Part shown: one piece after another, positions 29,236 through 42,580 of the stretch
How the letters are laid out: every line of letters begins with the position of its first letter
Numbering within the stretch: position 1 is the first letter of the stretch
Assembly: GCA_038087015.1 (NCBI GenBank)
Contig: JASBNA010000075.1
Span: 62,001-126,000 of the forward strand
From: Cerrena zonata
Lineage: Eukaryota; Basidiomycota; Agaricomycetes; Polyporales; Cerrenaceae
Length of the DNA stretch: 64,000 bases
Direction of reading: 5' to 3'
Program-made: the position numbers and the translations under genes
Notes under the pieces: generated by a model
Told to the model about the DNA's origin: nothing
The model's input: only the letters and a program-made list of their open reading frames with translations
Databases searched by the model: none

Positions 29236-30317
29236 GAGATGGCTTTTTTTATATAACGAACCACAGATGAGACTAACAAAACAAAAAAAAAAAAATCGAC
29301 TCCAACTAAAGGTTTATCAAAAATCACTCTATAACAAGATTAGTATCTCTTTATTGGTTTAAAGTAAGAGAAGTCAAGATGGAAGCACAAGAAAGTACAA
29401 GAAAGTACAAGAGGTTGTGGATGTATTATACAAATATACCCGGAGTACTTGTGGGGGTACTAATTAATAAATAAAGCTAATAAAGTTAGGAAAGTAAGTA
29501 AAATAAGCAATGATATTACAATATAACAAATAAAACCACTAGATCGAAAGTTGTTCCCAAAATATCAAGTAGGAAATGTGGTGATCTTTATAATTATAGG
29601 TTCAAATTTGTTACTCCATCTTTATTGTCCATCTTGGTCTACATACACGGCAATTTTCCAAAATTTTCACCGCTAGCCATATTTCCCTAAAAACTTTAAA
29701 TGCCCACACCCACTCAGGGTGGTGCAATGGTTACTAACAGCATGACTCTGAAACACCGCCAGGGGTTGTGTTGTACTTACTATCATTGTTGTTGTTGGTG
29801 TAGTAGTAGTTGTTTTGTACTAGCCGATAGTCGGATTCTCGCTGTTTGGGTATGGTAGACCTCTGACTCGCCACAGATATCTCGCTCCATGGTAATCTCT
29901 GGTTATCTTTGCTTATCGGGCTCTGATGTGTCTATCTCTGCGATTGTACTGCTATCATTCACAAACCCTGAGATGGTTGACTTCCCCGGATGCCCTGTTG
30001 CATTGGTACCCGTTGATTCACCGAAGAAACAAGACTCTCGGGTCCGAAATCAACACGCCCGTACACCCAAATAATCCAGCTCCCCGTCCCCTCCTCGTCT
30101 TCAACCTAGGGAAGCAGCACTGAATCCCGGCACCAGGTGCTCCAAGAGAATACGGCCGATCTGGAGCACCGATTGCATGGCTTAATATCAAAGCTGGAGA
30201 GTCGGAGTAAGGGAATCAACCGATAGACAAAGGTTTTGACAGCTTCGCACCGGAGCATTTTTTTTTCAGCTTTTAACAACTTCTTCCTCCTTTAACTACA
30301 ACTAAGTATCAATTGCC
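29236..30317. other. 1.1-kb intergenic region with a GC-rich half
   Basis: No gene supported. From about 29.7 to 30.25 kb the base composition is clearly richer in G/C than the flanks. A stretch at 29717-29765 faintly resembles a tRNA D/anticodon arm (ACTCTGAAA) but has no T arm or acceptor. Confidence 0.4.
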
Positions 30318-31952
30318 ATGTCAGTGTACGAATCAGACGATGATTCGGTTTCCGAGTTCGAAAGATTGGAGTCGACTCTTCCAGACCATTTGAAAAGATC
30401 AGCCAGCTCTTTGTTGGAAGCAATTTCCAATACAAACCTCAATTCGTCCCCATCAACTACCCCTGCCCCAAGAGAGAACCATTTCCAGTCATCATGGTTG
30501 GATTCTGGGATTCCATCTTCTCGTACCCCTTCACGCCACCACCATCACCATCACCAGCATCATAAAAAAACCCAACACAACCAGCTTATCCAGAAGTTGT
30601 CGAGATCAGAGAATGGACGTGAGTCATCACCAATTCCGTTACCCCGGCCTAAATTCAACGAAGAGATTCATAAACCGGCAATGAATACCAAACAATCTTC
30701 AACTGGGGTCTTATGGGTAACCGAACGTGCCAACGAGTACGGGTTTGATAATGGGAACCCCGAATGGGCCAATTTAGGTCAAGGTGCTCCAGAACACGGT
30801 GACACTGTTCCAGGATCATTTAAAAGACCTACGTCAATTCCAATTCCGGACCATTCTAAAGAGTATGCCCCTACTGCAGGAATCAAAGAATTACGTGAAG
30901 CTGTTGCTAATTATTATAATGAAACCTATCGTCAAGATCAGCCTTCTAAATATACTTATAAGAATGTGTGTATCGTTCCAGGAGGTAGAGCTGGTTTAAC
31001 TCGTATTGCTTCAATTATCAGTGATTGTTATCTTTCCTTTTTCTTACCGGATTATACTGCTTATGCCGAAATGCTATCATTATTTAAAAATTTTTCGCCA
31101 ATTCCAGTTCCATTAAATGAAGTTGATAACTATGAAATTCATTTAGAAATTATTAAAAATGAGTTAATCAGAGGGGTTTCTGCATTATTAACTTCAAATC
31201 CCCGTAATCCAACTGGTAAATGTATGAAACCTCGTCAATTAGAAAAATTACATCGTTTATGTAGAGAACGTTGTTTGCTTATTATGGATGAATTTTACTC
31301 TCACTATTATTATGATGATAACTGCTCAGGCTCTTCAATCAGTTCAGCAAAATACGTTCAAGATGTTAATAAGGACCCGGTGCTTATATTAAATGGGTTA
31401 ACCAAAGCCTTTAGATTACCAGGTTGGAGAATCTGCTGGATCTTGGGTCCGGAAGACTATATCAATGCTTTAAGCAGTGCTGGTTCCTTTTTAGATGGTG
31501 GTTCAAACTCTCCTTTCCAATACGCTGCAATTGATTTCTTAAAACCTCCTAAAGTTAGAGAAGAAATGATGGCTTTGCAAGCCCACTTCAAAATGAAAAG
31601 AGATTATATAATTGAAAGATTATCTAAAATGGGATTTGATTTCTCAAATGGCAAAATTCCAAATTCAACTTTTTATCTTTGGTTAAACTTATCTCATTTA
31701 CCTGCTAAATTAAGTAATTGTTTAGGCTTTTTCCACGAATGTTTACACGAGAAAGTTATTGTGGTTCCTGGCTTCTTCTTCTTAATCAACCCACAAAACT
31801 TATCTAGCTTAGAAGACGTTATTTGGTATAATTACGTTAGAATCAGTTATGGTCCCGAATTACACCAGTTAGTTAAAGGTATGGACGGTATCGAACGTAT
31901 CTTATACCGGTTTGGCTGTTTGCCTTATGACTTACCATCCTCTTCTACTTAA
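30318..31952 (+). CDS. PLP-dependent class I/II aminotransferase with long N-terminal extension
   Basis: Fold-type I aminotransferase, 544 residues. The first ~115 residues are a Ser/Pro-rich extension with a histidine run (RHHHHHHQHHKK). The catalytic domain shows LGQGAPEHGD, EYAPTAGIKELREAVANYY, PGGRAGLTRIAS (phosphate/PLP cradle), LTSNPRNPTGK, LIMDEFYSHYYYDD (PLP-contacting Asp/Tyr) and the Schiff-base lysine in LNGLTKAFRLPGWRICW, followed by SPFQYAAIDFL. This matches a conserved fungal family of unassigned substrate; it is not a canonical aspartate, alanine or aromatic enzyme. No mitochondrial leader is evident. ATG at 30318. Confidence 0.85.
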   Translation: MSVYESDDDSVSEFERLESTLPDHLKRSASSLLEAISNTNLNSSPSTTPAPRENHFQSSWLDSGIPSSRTPSRHHHHHHQHHKKTQHNQLIQKLSRSENGRESSPIPLPRPKFNEEIHKPAMNTKQSSTGVLWVTERANEYGFDNGNPEWANLGQGAPEHGDTVPGSFKRPTSIPIPDHSKEYAPTAGIKELREAVANYYNETYRQDQPSKYTYKNVCIVPGGRAGLTRIASIISDCYLSFFLPDYTAYAEMLSLFKNFSPIPVPLNEVDNYEIHLEIIKNELIRGVSALLTSNPRNPTGKCMKPRQLEKLHRLCRERCLLIMDEFYSHYYYDDNCSGSSISSAKYVQDVNKDPVLILNGLTKAFRLPGWRICWILGPEDYINALSSAGSFLDGGSNSPFQYAAIDFLKPPKVREEMMALQAHFKMKRDYIIERLSKMGFDFSNGKIPNSTFYLWLNLSHLPAKLSNCLGFFHECLHEKVIVVPGFFFLINPQNLSSLEDVIWYNYVRISYGPELHQLVKGMDGIERILYRFGCLPYDLPSSST

Positions 31953-32165
31953 CCACCCCCTTATTTATTGTGATGATTAGAATATTGTACAAAACATATG
32001 TATTATGGAAATTCGTAGAATCATTTTTTTGTTAGCGTAGATTGCATCCATAACCGATTAAAAAGTGAGACAATAGCAAAATTGAAAAGTGAGACACCCC
32101 CAACTTACTTTACTCCTTTTTCTCTTGAACTATACTATCATCCCCAATCTTTTAAAGTGTGTTCT

Positions 32166-35100
32166 ATGGATTCAATGTCGTTGTCTTTCGAGTCCTTGCT
32201 GACGCTGGCATCAGCTGTAGTGACCCTGGAAACAGCTCTGATCTCCTCATTATCCGCTAGCTTGAGTCCCTCGTTGATTTTACCACCGGCGAGAGATTCT
32301 TCCTCTTCTATATCCATAGTGACCGCTACATTATGGTTCTGGCTGTGGATATTTTTCAAGGTAATGAACTATGTGGTGGTAATTGTTCCAACTATAATAT
32401 TGAACTTACTTTCAATCAATTATCAGGTTACGTTATCGCTTTCTCTGATATTGGTTACTTTATCAATCATGTTGGGCATATCCTTTATCATTGTTCGTTA
32501 TCGTTATTTGACAGGCTATTCAAAAGACACCCAACCGGGGATCAAGTCCAAAAAGCATAAAGATATCGATATTGTAAATGACATGACCAATAAAAAGCAT
32601 CGTGGGGAAAATAAATCTACTTCCAATTACTTGGATGAATTTTTAAGTGCAATCAAAGTGTTTGGTTATTTGGAAAGACCAGTTTTCCATGAACTAACTA
32701 AAAATATGACCACTCAAAAGCTATCATGTGATGAAATATTGTATCTTGATGAAAAATTGGGATTTTCCATTGTAGTTGACGGTACTCTTCAAGTTTATAC
32801 AAAAATCAATGATTCGTTCGCTAATTCACTGGAGAATAGCCCAAGGGATTTGGAAAGTGACGATGAAAATGATTATGAAAAGGGAGATATTCTAAGAATT
32901 GGTGATCAAAGATATCAGCTATTGAATGAAGTTAAAAGTGGATCTCCACTTTCTTCTTTGATTAATACCCTCGACCTTTTCAAACCTTTATATTCTAAAG
33001 TTCAACATTCTAATACTAATTTATCAAGTATCGCTGGCAGCACTGGGGTTAGTGTTGAAAACTTTCAAAATTACGATTTGACTCAAAAGCTGAATGGACA
33101 AAATAACACCAAAGCTTCCTTTCATATTAACCCTTTACAAAATAATAGCCCGAATGATAGTGGTATTTCTCCTCTTGATTATTCACGCCCTTCTTATCCC
33201 AAAACCCAGTCACCTTTACCTGAACAATACTTAGAATCTTTACCAAACTCTCCAATTCCTTCGAGTACTCCAACTCCAATGGATGCTAATGTTTTACAGC
33301 CAGAGCCCAGACGTCCAGATCAGAGTCCTACAAGCCATACTATTAGAGGCTCTCCGAGTGGAATACCTCCTTCGCCACCTCATGAATCTCAGTGGAAATC
33401 ATCTAGCTATTGCTACCCAGATATTATTGCCAGACCAAAGCCTTTGTCAAAATCTGATGATAAGAAAAAAAAGTCATGCTAATACAAGTGCTACAATTGC
33501 CATTATTCCATATCTGGCATTTCAAAGAGTCCAGTCAAAATATCCAAAAGCAACCTCTCATATTGTTACCATGGTTTTAACTAGATTATACAAGGTCACT
33601 ATGAATACCATTCATAATTATCTTGGCTTGACTAGCCAGATTCTCGATAGTGAGATTAAACTTAACAATTCAGAGGAGGATACAAAATTACCAAGCTATT
33701 TACATGAAGGTGTCATTGAAAGATTTTATGGCAAACCTGATGATAAATCAAAAGACAGCCAATCTAATAATACAAAATCAAATGAGAATGGAGATAAAAT
33801 CGAAAAGAGACCACCATTTTTAACTAAGGGTACAGTGAATAATAGTTCAAGACATTCGGCAAAAAAAGTCGTCTTCCAGATACGTTGTTTTAGATTCAAG
33901 ATCAAAATCGTCCCACCCTGGGGACTTATTATCATCCGTTCCATTATCTAGACGATCTGATTACTATCAGTCCCACGCAACTGCAGTTCACCCCGATCCA
34001 TCTGAAGAGTCCAACGACAAATTGAACTCTCAAAGTTCATCTAATACATCTACCCGTCCTCACCCTTCTCATTCTAGCAAGCCTTCAAGTACAACTGTGA
34101 AACTGCATATCCCTACTCCGTTAAAGAGGGACCATGGAAAAGTCGAAGACATAAGGGAACTTGAATTCTCAGGTGATCGTGAAGAAACCGAAGAAACTTC
34201 TTTGCGAATTGCAATTGTTGAAAATGTGTTCAAATTAATTGGTATTGATGAAAATAATGTATTGATTAACAATGAGCCATTAAACGGGAGTATGTCTTCT
34301 TCCGTAAACTCATCTGTTGTTGGGTTATCGAGTTTGATGAATGGAAATAGTGTTTCACAAGTCAACCTTTTGAACGGAAATCTGAATAACAGATTGGAAC
34401 ACAGTATTTACGATACGGTACTTGGGAGGAATAGGCTCGACTCTCTTCACAGCTTGAACTCTAGAAGTGATAGTCCAATTCCCACTAAAGTTTATAATAC
34501 TATAAGCCAATCTCAATTGAAGAATCAAAATGTTGGCGATTCAAGTATCATTAATAATCTAGTGAATGGTCAGGGTTTCAAAAATAAAGCAGGCTCCCAT
34601 TCATCCGATTTGAATTTCAATGATATCAAGAATGAATTCGGTAAATATCTCGAAGTCAAGTACATCCAACCTAATAAGACAATCGTTGAACAAGGCTCGT
34701 TTAACTCAGGATTATACTACGTTATTGATGGATCCTTGGATGTTTATTATAAATCAAATTCAACGGATACAGAAGGCCCCTCATCATTCAAAAAGCTTTA
34801 CAGCGTTCAACCCGGTGGATTGGCTGGATACATTAGCTCAATTGTTGGTTTTAGGTCATTAGTTTCTATTAGGACGCTCAAGGATAAAGGGTGTATCGTT
34901 GCTCACATTTCCAAGTCCGACTTTTCTAAATTATCTGATAAATACTATTTCTTACAATTGCCTGTTGCCTCCAAATTGAAATCATTGTTGTCAAAAGAAA
35001 TTTTGATAATTGATTATGCCTTAGAATGGTGCCATATTCCTGCTGGGGATGTACTTTGCTCTCAGGGTGATGTTGCTAATGGTTTCCATATAGTTTTGAG

Positions 35101-37220
35101 TGGTAGGTTTAGGGTTATCAAAAATAATAATCCTCGTAAAAGTGAGGTCCATTTGAATGGTTCTACTGCGGACATTCATAATTACAATGATAACCTAATA
35201 GATGAAACTACTAATAATAGACATAACTCAAATCATAATCAATTATCATCAGAAGATTATGAAGTATTGGGTGAGTACGGACATGGTGAATCTATTGGTG
35301 AAGTTGAAGTTTTGACGGCATCTCGCAGAACGAATTCTCTTATTGCAGTAAGGGACTCTGAAACTGCTAGAATTCCAAGAACTTTATTTGAGATGCTATC
35401 CTTGAAAAATCCTTCAATAATGGTTAAAGTTTCCAGAATTGTTGCCAGCAGAATGGTACAGCAATCTGGTAATAAGCATCCCCACAATCAATATATGAAT
35501 ACTTCTGTTGCTCCAATACCTACTTCAACAACCCCATATATTAGTAACGATTACAAAACAATCACCATTCTTCCTTCAGTTAGTGGGTTACCCGTGAGGG
35601 AGTTTGCAGACAAATTGGTAAGTGCCTTAAAATCAATTGGTCGTAATGTTATTGCTCTAGACCAAGCATCTACCTTGACTCATCTTGGTCGCCATGCGTT
35701 TGATGAAAGATTAGCTCAATTGAAACTTTCAGGTTATTTCGCATACTTAGAAGAAGAGTATGAAACGATTGTTTATGTATGTGACACCCCCATAAAATCA
35801 AATTGGACGTCTACTTGTATATCTCAAGGTGATTGTATTTTATTATTAGCCGATGCGGAAGATGATGATGTCGCAATCAATGCTGGTGACTATGAAAGAT
35901 TACTCATAAAATTGAAAACTACTGCAAGAACTGATTTATGTTTGATCCATCCTGACAAATATGTCGTTCCTGGATCAACTAGTATATGGTTGAAAAACAG
36001 AATTTGGGTTCAAGGACACCATCATATTCAAATGGAATTGAATAGAGATAAAAATAGACAACAGAATAAGAAAAAGCCAAATATCATAAGTGATTTAGCT
36101 GCAAAAATTAGCAGCAAAACCAATCCTAACATCAAGATTAAATTTGAAAATGTCAAATCAAAAGCCATGTCTTCATTGGTCAAATTGAATTCTCGTCTCA
36201 ACAGAACGGAAAATATGGCATATAAATCGTTCAATCTCATAAGAACGATTTCTTAAGATTAGCTAGAATACTTTCTAATGAAGCCGTCGGATTGGTTTTG
36301 GGTGGCGGTGGTTCCCGTGGTATATCTCATGTCGGTGTTGTCATGGCCCTTGAAAAGCACGGTATCCCTATTGATTTAATTGGGGGTACCTCGATAGGAT
36401 CTTTTGTTGGTGGATTATATGCAATGGATTATAATATTGTTTCTATATACGGTAGAGCCAAAAAGTTTGCAAAACGTGTTTCGTCATTATGGAGATCTAT
36501 TTTTGATTTAACTTATCCAGTTACCTCATATATCACAGGGGTATGAATTCAATAGGGGTATATGGAAATTATTTGGTTTTGCAGGAAATTGAAGATTTTT
36601 GGATCAAATACTTTTGTAACTCTACTAATATCACCAACTCTACTATGGATATCCATGAATCCGGATATGCATGGCGATTCATAAGAGCTTCAATGTCATT
36701 GGCAGGTTTATTACCCCCAATTGCATTCAATGGATGTATGTTACTAGACGGTGGCTATCTAGATAATTTGCCTGTCATGGAAATGAAGAAGAAAGGTGCA
36801 AAATATATTATTGCAGTTGATGTTGGTTCAGCCGATGATAGGACCCCAATGAATTATGGTGACACATTATCTGGTTTCTGGGTATTATTCAATAGGTGGA
36901 ATCCATTTTCGAAACATCCAAATGTACCAAACATGATGGACATTCAATTGAGATTAGCATATGTTGCAAGTGTTAATGCTTTAGAGATGGCTAAAAAAAC
37001 ACCAGGAGTCATATACTTGAGACCTCCAATTGACGATTATGCAACATTAGACTTTGCAAAATTTGATGAAATTCATCATGTTGGTTTAGCATATGCGGAT
37101 AGCTTACTTAGCAACTGGGAACAGAATGGCCGTCTCCCTCAAATCGCAGGTATGATAGACAAGTCCAAGATAAGAAGTGGTGATGTTCCTAGATCACTTT
37201 ACAGAAGAAATTCAATTTAA
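32166..37220 (+). CDS. NTE1: lysophospholipase Nte1 (neuropathy target esterase family), five frame breaks
   Basis: ER-membrane phospholipase B/lysophospholipase that deacylates phosphatidylcholine. About 1,685 codons, like the yeast enzyme. Start ATG 32166. Order: two N-terminal membrane segments, a first cyclic-nucleotide-binding-like domain (~170-230), a long Ser/Pro/Asn linker, two further cNMP-like domains (~870-1130), and the patatin domain with GGGGSRG (~1378), nucleophile [10 protein letters not shown] (~1408), [12 protein letters not shown], and [10 protein letters not shown] (~1528). Breaks lie at A8 33465-33472, A7 33861-33867, about 36241, GGGG 36538-36541 and GG 36583-36584. One-base corrections at each give continuous family sequence, so the gene is probably intact in the organism. 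Confidence 0.9.
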
Positions 37221-37465
37221 TCTCTTTCATTTTATAAACTTTATCATCTAGCCTTTATTTCATAATTTTTATCATATCTTCTTATATAATATTTATTCAA
37301 AGCATGTATATATGTTCAAAATAGACAGCCTCAACTGGTAGTTTTGAAGTTTTGCAAAAAATCGAGCGAAAAATATCATCTCTGCGCTAAAAACTTAAGA
37401 TCAAAAAAGTTTTAACAACTAATCAGAAACAATTGATATAGACCTTATACGCTCAGTTTGAAGAT

Positions 37466-39836
37466 ATGCTCCGAGGCTTGGCTAAGAGGACTGAACGTAT
37501 TCGACTAGCGGTACCCCTAATATCTCGAGCATATAATGTTGGGGCAGGTACAGTACGAAACAGAACCTTTCCAAAAGCCGATCATAATGATGGTCTATCC
37601 ATAAAACTAGATTACGATCCCACTAATACTGAGAATAGCTTTGTTGATTTAGGGATCTTACCTTTCTTCCAACAGAAACTCAATAATTTCCTATCAAAAG
37701 ATGTCAACAGTAATACGGTTGACAATGTCCTCCCAACTAGAGATCAAAGGTCGATATTGGCAACCTTGAACTCAAACCACAGTCTTATATTTAGGGGTTC
37801 ATCGGGTTCCGGAAAGTCTCTCTCCATTATGTTGTTTGCATTGCAAGTAGCTTTGTCAAAAATCCCTCGATTTGGTGCTCTAGAAAACCGGGCGACCTCA
37901 ATAGATAGTGTTATTGTGGTTGCTACAGATGAATTGATAAAAAGATATCATTATTATGTTGAAAACTTAGCTTTAGGTCTTCCAGTGAACTGCTGTCCTC
38001 ATAAATTAAAGTATCAAACCGATAACGATCAGCAAAATTACGAAGTTGTTCGGAGACCACTATTAGTAGAATTTGCATTTTCAGATGGAAAATCACTCCA
38101 GATCAGTTCAGGTTCCCAATCTAACGATCTACCCCCTCAAGTATTAGTGACAACACCAGATAGATTAGAAAAGATGATTTTTGAGAGCGAAAAGAGCTTT
38201 TCACAACAATTTACTGATTGTAAATTCTTAGCTGTGGACGATTTTGATATTCAACTAAGCAGCTCACAAATCCATGATTCCAAAACAATCAGTGTTATTG
38301 GCGAAAAGAAGAAGTATATAACTAAGATAGAACGATGCATTAAGGAAATCCAAAACTTACACTTTGATACCTTTTCAGCGGATCTTCTTAAGAGATTGAA
38401 AGATACCGAGAGAAGATTTTTCAATGGAAATTTGGATCAAAAGAAAGCCATAGAAGACAAAGCAGGAAAGAAAAGTTCACCTAGCGGGAGTGGTTTCGAT
38501 CATGCAAGCTTTGTGTATCTGCAAGAAAAGTTGAACCCTCAACTCATAGACCGTAAAGTAATTCCACAGTATAAGAATAAATCTATAGAGGAAACCCCGA
38601 ATCTGTCATTGTTGAAGCTCCTAGTAAAGGAAAAGAAAAAGTATTTTTATAAGCAAATACAATTTTGTTTCATAACTCAACCCGAACCACCTTACCATCG
38701 ATTGGCTTATCAACTATCACTTCAAAAGCATGAGTCCCCTATATATGAAAGTATTTACCGCCAGACTGAACAAATTAGGTCCAATGTCGACTCTAAAATC
38801 CGTCGTGACCTAACTAAGTATATAATTGAAAAATCTACGAATAAGATAAATGCTGACTATCAGACATCAATTATTGAAAAGATGATACGCTTTAAGGATT
38901 CCCAGTGGTTATTTACAAACCAAGAAAGGAGGTTGTTATCAATTGGCTCCTACAACCTTATGAGTAGTATCAAAGGTGATTTTGACCCTTCAAAAATTGG
39001 GAAAGATAAGTCTTTCTTTTGTGGAAGCATTAATAGATAAAAATACAGTTGATCTAGTGAACTTTGATGTTACTAAATTCTCACCAGAGAAAATTGATTC
39101 TTTGAACTTAATGAAGAAAATTGTGGAGGTGAACGGTCTCAAAAATTTAGAGAAAAAGTCATTGAAGACCAGGCTATCGTATTACAAACTGTTGCTTAAG
39201 GCAGGTGATACGAGAAAGCTTGAAAGTAACTCACTATCTCAAATAATCAGTAAAGGAATAAAGGCATTCAGACAAAACCAAAACAATAAGCCTATCTTAA
39301 TAGTCTTACCTCCAAGCTTTGAATTGCTCGACTTGTGCAAGAGCCTTGAAGCTTCAACGAAAGAAAAGTTTTCAACTCTCTCAACAACGGAACTAGAAAC
39401 ATTCTTTCAAAAACAGACAACTGGAGCAAATCCTTGTAACATTATCATACACCCACATCAGCTTGTTGGACAGGACTTCAAAGACATGTCGAACCTATTC
39501 ATAACTGGACTAGAATGCTTAATTCCACAGTTAGCATTTGTTCCTATTACCTCAAAATCTATCGACAATATAATAAGCGATGTTTCTGGTGTAAAGAATC
39601 CTCAAATGGACTTATTCAACTTATACATCAACAAGGTCCTTTCGTTCTCATCAGCAGAAACAAAGAAGAATATGGTGGTTTTTTTGAATAATTATAAAAT
39701 AGCTGGCCAGGCAAATCCTATGATGAAAGAAGATTTAGAAAAGGTTACTCGTCTTATGCTCTTTAATGATTTGAATGATATTGTAAATATAAAACCCCTA
39801 TTGAGACTTCCTAAAACTCATTTTTTAAACTATTAG
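37466..39836 (+). CDS. probable mitochondrial, degenerate DEAD-box-helicase-like protein, one frame break
   Basis: About 790 codons once one extra G near 38999-39001 (GGGAAA) is removed. The N-terminus (MLRGLAKRTERIRLAVPLI) is basic and lacks acidic residues, as in mitochondrial presequences. An intact P-loop, FRGSSGSGKSLSIML (~110-125), follows a Q-motif-like PTRDQRSILATL. Further on are TTPDRLEKM (motif Ib-like) and, where DEAD should stand, AVDDFDIQL. The C-terminal half keeps a vague RecA2-like outline (LIVLPPSFELLDL; HQLVGQDFKDMSNLFI) but shows no HRxGRxxR arginine finger. It may bind ATP and RNA without being a processive helicase. I cannot link it confidently to Mrh4, Irc3 or Mss116. 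Confidence 0.6.
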
Positions 39837-39948
39837 AACGTGAATTAGGACTACCCAATATTCATCCTTGTATATAAAAACTCATACTATTGTATATTAG
39901 TTACATAACGTTTATCATTTCCAAATATATAATCCTTTCAAGCATAAA

Positions 39949-42580
39949 TTAAGCCTTAGTATCAGAATATAATTTCTTCTCCCCCAATTCCATCGACAAG
40001 ATGGGACGCGACTCATCTTCATATGAAATGCTAGCAAGCTCTTCAGCAGTTATCAAATATTTATAAAATTCTTGAACTTTATGATGGGTTGTTACTTTCT
40101 CCTTTCTGAAATTTAAAACTTGAAGACCGTCTCGCGAAACTGCTCTCGATAAAGCGACATAAGCTTGTCCATTCTCAAAAACTCTTGATAAGTCGACCTT
40201 TGCCTTTGACAATGTCTGACCTTGAGCTTTATGAATTGACAAAGCCCATGCTAACATTAAAGGCAATTGGGTACGACTTACTAGAACCTGTTTCGTTTTG
40301 TCATCTTCGATAGTCCATGTTTCAGGTTCTACTAAAACATCTCTTGTATTAACACCATCAGGAAGTAAAAATTTGATAAGCGGTAATTTTTCACCAGTAG
40401 AGGATTGTCGAAGCATATTTAAAAGTTCCATTTTTCTTTGGGAATTTTGCAAGAACAATTCTTCCTCGCTATCGGTATCGAAAGACTTATTTTCGTAACT
40501 CAGAAGGAATTCAAAAATAGAATCCAATCTAGTTTTTGGTTTAGTTCTCTCGGTCTCTTCATCTACTTCTTCAGATTTCTGTTTCAGCTCATGAGACTCT
40601 TGAATTTTGTCTTTGATTTCGTTTATAGTGAGATCTGGATATTCCTCAAAAGCTGAATGACACATGTAAGTATCCCTATCGATAAAATCAACAACTTGTC
40701 CCAAGGAACCATTCACTAAAGTTTCATCGAAGTTTTTAATACACATAACTTGAGCACCTTTTTTCAAAAACAATCTTTGTGGGGCTAGAAAGTTATTCAA
40801 AAAAATTTGTCGAATGTTGGGTGCCAATGATCCACCATCTATTGAGTTAAAACACCGAGTTTGACCATCAAGTTGGTTAAGTTTTCTTTTATTTGCATCA
40901 TCAACTTCAGTCCTTGTAGCAAAAAGCTGAGTTGGAACAATCCCAGCAGGGCAAATTAAAGGACGGCTCAATCTTTGAAATTCCACCTCAGTTCGACGAC
41001 TGACAATACCAGTACGCATAGAATTCAACATATCAATGAAAATTTGATCACCTTTCTGACGGAATACTTCTTTCAAAATGATTGATGCTTTAATTGTTTT
41101 ATTCCAAGACTCAGATTCAAAAGCAAATAAAGCATTATCTTCCACTTCTTCACCATTTTCTAAAGTCTTTGGCTTACTGACGGGTGGTAATTGATAAAAA
41201 TCTCCACATGCAATTATCTGAATTCCACCAAAAGGTTTTTGAGAATGGCGTATTTTTTTAGCAATTTGATCTAACTTGTCTAAAAGCCTACCATCGATCA
41301 TTGAGATTTCGTCTATAATCAAAACTTTTGTATTCACCCACTTCCTTATTGCTTTCTTATTTTTTCTGACCTTCTTAATGAGATCTTCCACCTTTCCATC
41401 ACCCAAACCAATTCCTGCAAAACTATGAAGTGTTATACCCCCGATATTACATGCAGCTAAACCGGTCGATGCAGTAACAGCAACATGATCTGGGTCATAT
41501 TTACTTTTCAACGATTTAATAATTGATCTTAACAATACAGATTTACCAGTACCAGCTGAACCTGTAAAGAAAAGCGATTGTCCCCTTTTTGCCAATTGCA
41601 AGACGTATTCTTGTTCACTAGAGAGAACGATTGGCTTTACATTTTTTAGGTCTTTTGTAGATGAAATGCTTGGTTTAATCTCTGTATTCTGTTGAACCGA
41701 CATTGGTTTTTGAGTTGCTAATTGAATAGTAGGGTATATATCTTTGAGCTTAGGGTTGGCAGATGTGGTGAACCCACGAGATTGCATAAGGTTTACCGGT
41801 TTAACTTTCTTGACTGGCGATACAAAATTATTAGACTTTATCGGAGAAAACTTTCGTTTGTTCGTATCATTTGGAGACGAAGTGATTGGCTTTATTGGAG
41901 AGGATTTTTGGGAAGTCAGAGGCTCGATATTACGAGGTGCACCACCAAGTTGCATTAGTTGGTGAACAGAAAAGCCTTGAGGCTTTATAGGTGAATTGAT
42001 AATGGAAGGAGGACGAATCGAGTCATGTGTCGGTGATTGATGTGTAGAGGAAGGGTTCCTTATATATGCTTGTGGAGAATCATGTTCGTTTAGGAGCTGC
42101 AACATTAGCAACTGGCCGAAGAAGAGACGGCTGCGTTATGAATGCATCTTTCAACAGTAGGCTCTTATCATGCTCTGATTCTTTAATTTTCATTACCGAT
42201 GATGGCTGTAAATTAGATTCTTGGGCGGTTTCTTTTTTCAAAGTGGAAGGTAGCACAAGACCCTCTAAATCAGCAGGATCAAACAAATCAGAATCGTCTT
42301 GCTCGTTGGATGAGTAGTCGGACTTGGAGTTATCTGAAAACGACGACGAAAAATCTATATCTTTAATCAAATCAAGCGCATTTGTGCTTGTATTAGTCGA
42401 ATGCTTATGGTCTGCCACATAATTACTTCTGTTGCCAATATGTGGTTCGTGTTGTGACATGTCCCGGATGGAATCAGCCTGTTTCCCAAATCTTGAAGTT
42501 AATAAAGTAGCAGTTCTTTTAGAATTCCAAGTTTTTAGTATATTCAGCGGCTGATGGTTAGGTTTCTTGAAAATGTACAT
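39949..42580 (-). CDS. PIF1: Pif1 5'-3' DNA helicase, one frame break
   Basis: Superfamily 1B helicase acting at telomeres, G-quadruplexes and mitochondrial DNA. ~877 codons. Visible: Walker A FFTGSAGTGKSVLLRS, GLAACNIGGITLHSFAGIGLG (motif Ia), VLIIDEISMIDGRLLDKLDQIAKKIR (motif II plus the Pif1 signature), ACGDFYQLPPV (motif III), and near the end LAWALSIHKAQGQTLSKAKVDLSR and AYVALSRA (motifs V/VI). The N-terminal part is in another frame (~42095 break), ending PVANVAAPKR; the other side resumes HDSPQAYIRNP. Start ATG 42580 gives a basic leader (MYIFKKPNHQPLN...SKRTATLLTSRFGK); a second ATG at 42460 (residue 41) would give a nuclear form, as with M1/M40 in S. cerevisiae. Confidence 0.93.

Noticed and set aside
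29717..29800. tRNA-like stretch with ACTCTGAAA loop
   Set aside because: No matching acceptor stem and no TTCGA-type T loop; at best a decayed fragment.
36541..36589. Short intron in NTE1 (GTATAT...TTTTGCAG)
   Set aside because: It would be under 30 nt and would remove the conserved EFNRGIW segment; two one-base frame corrections explain the region better.
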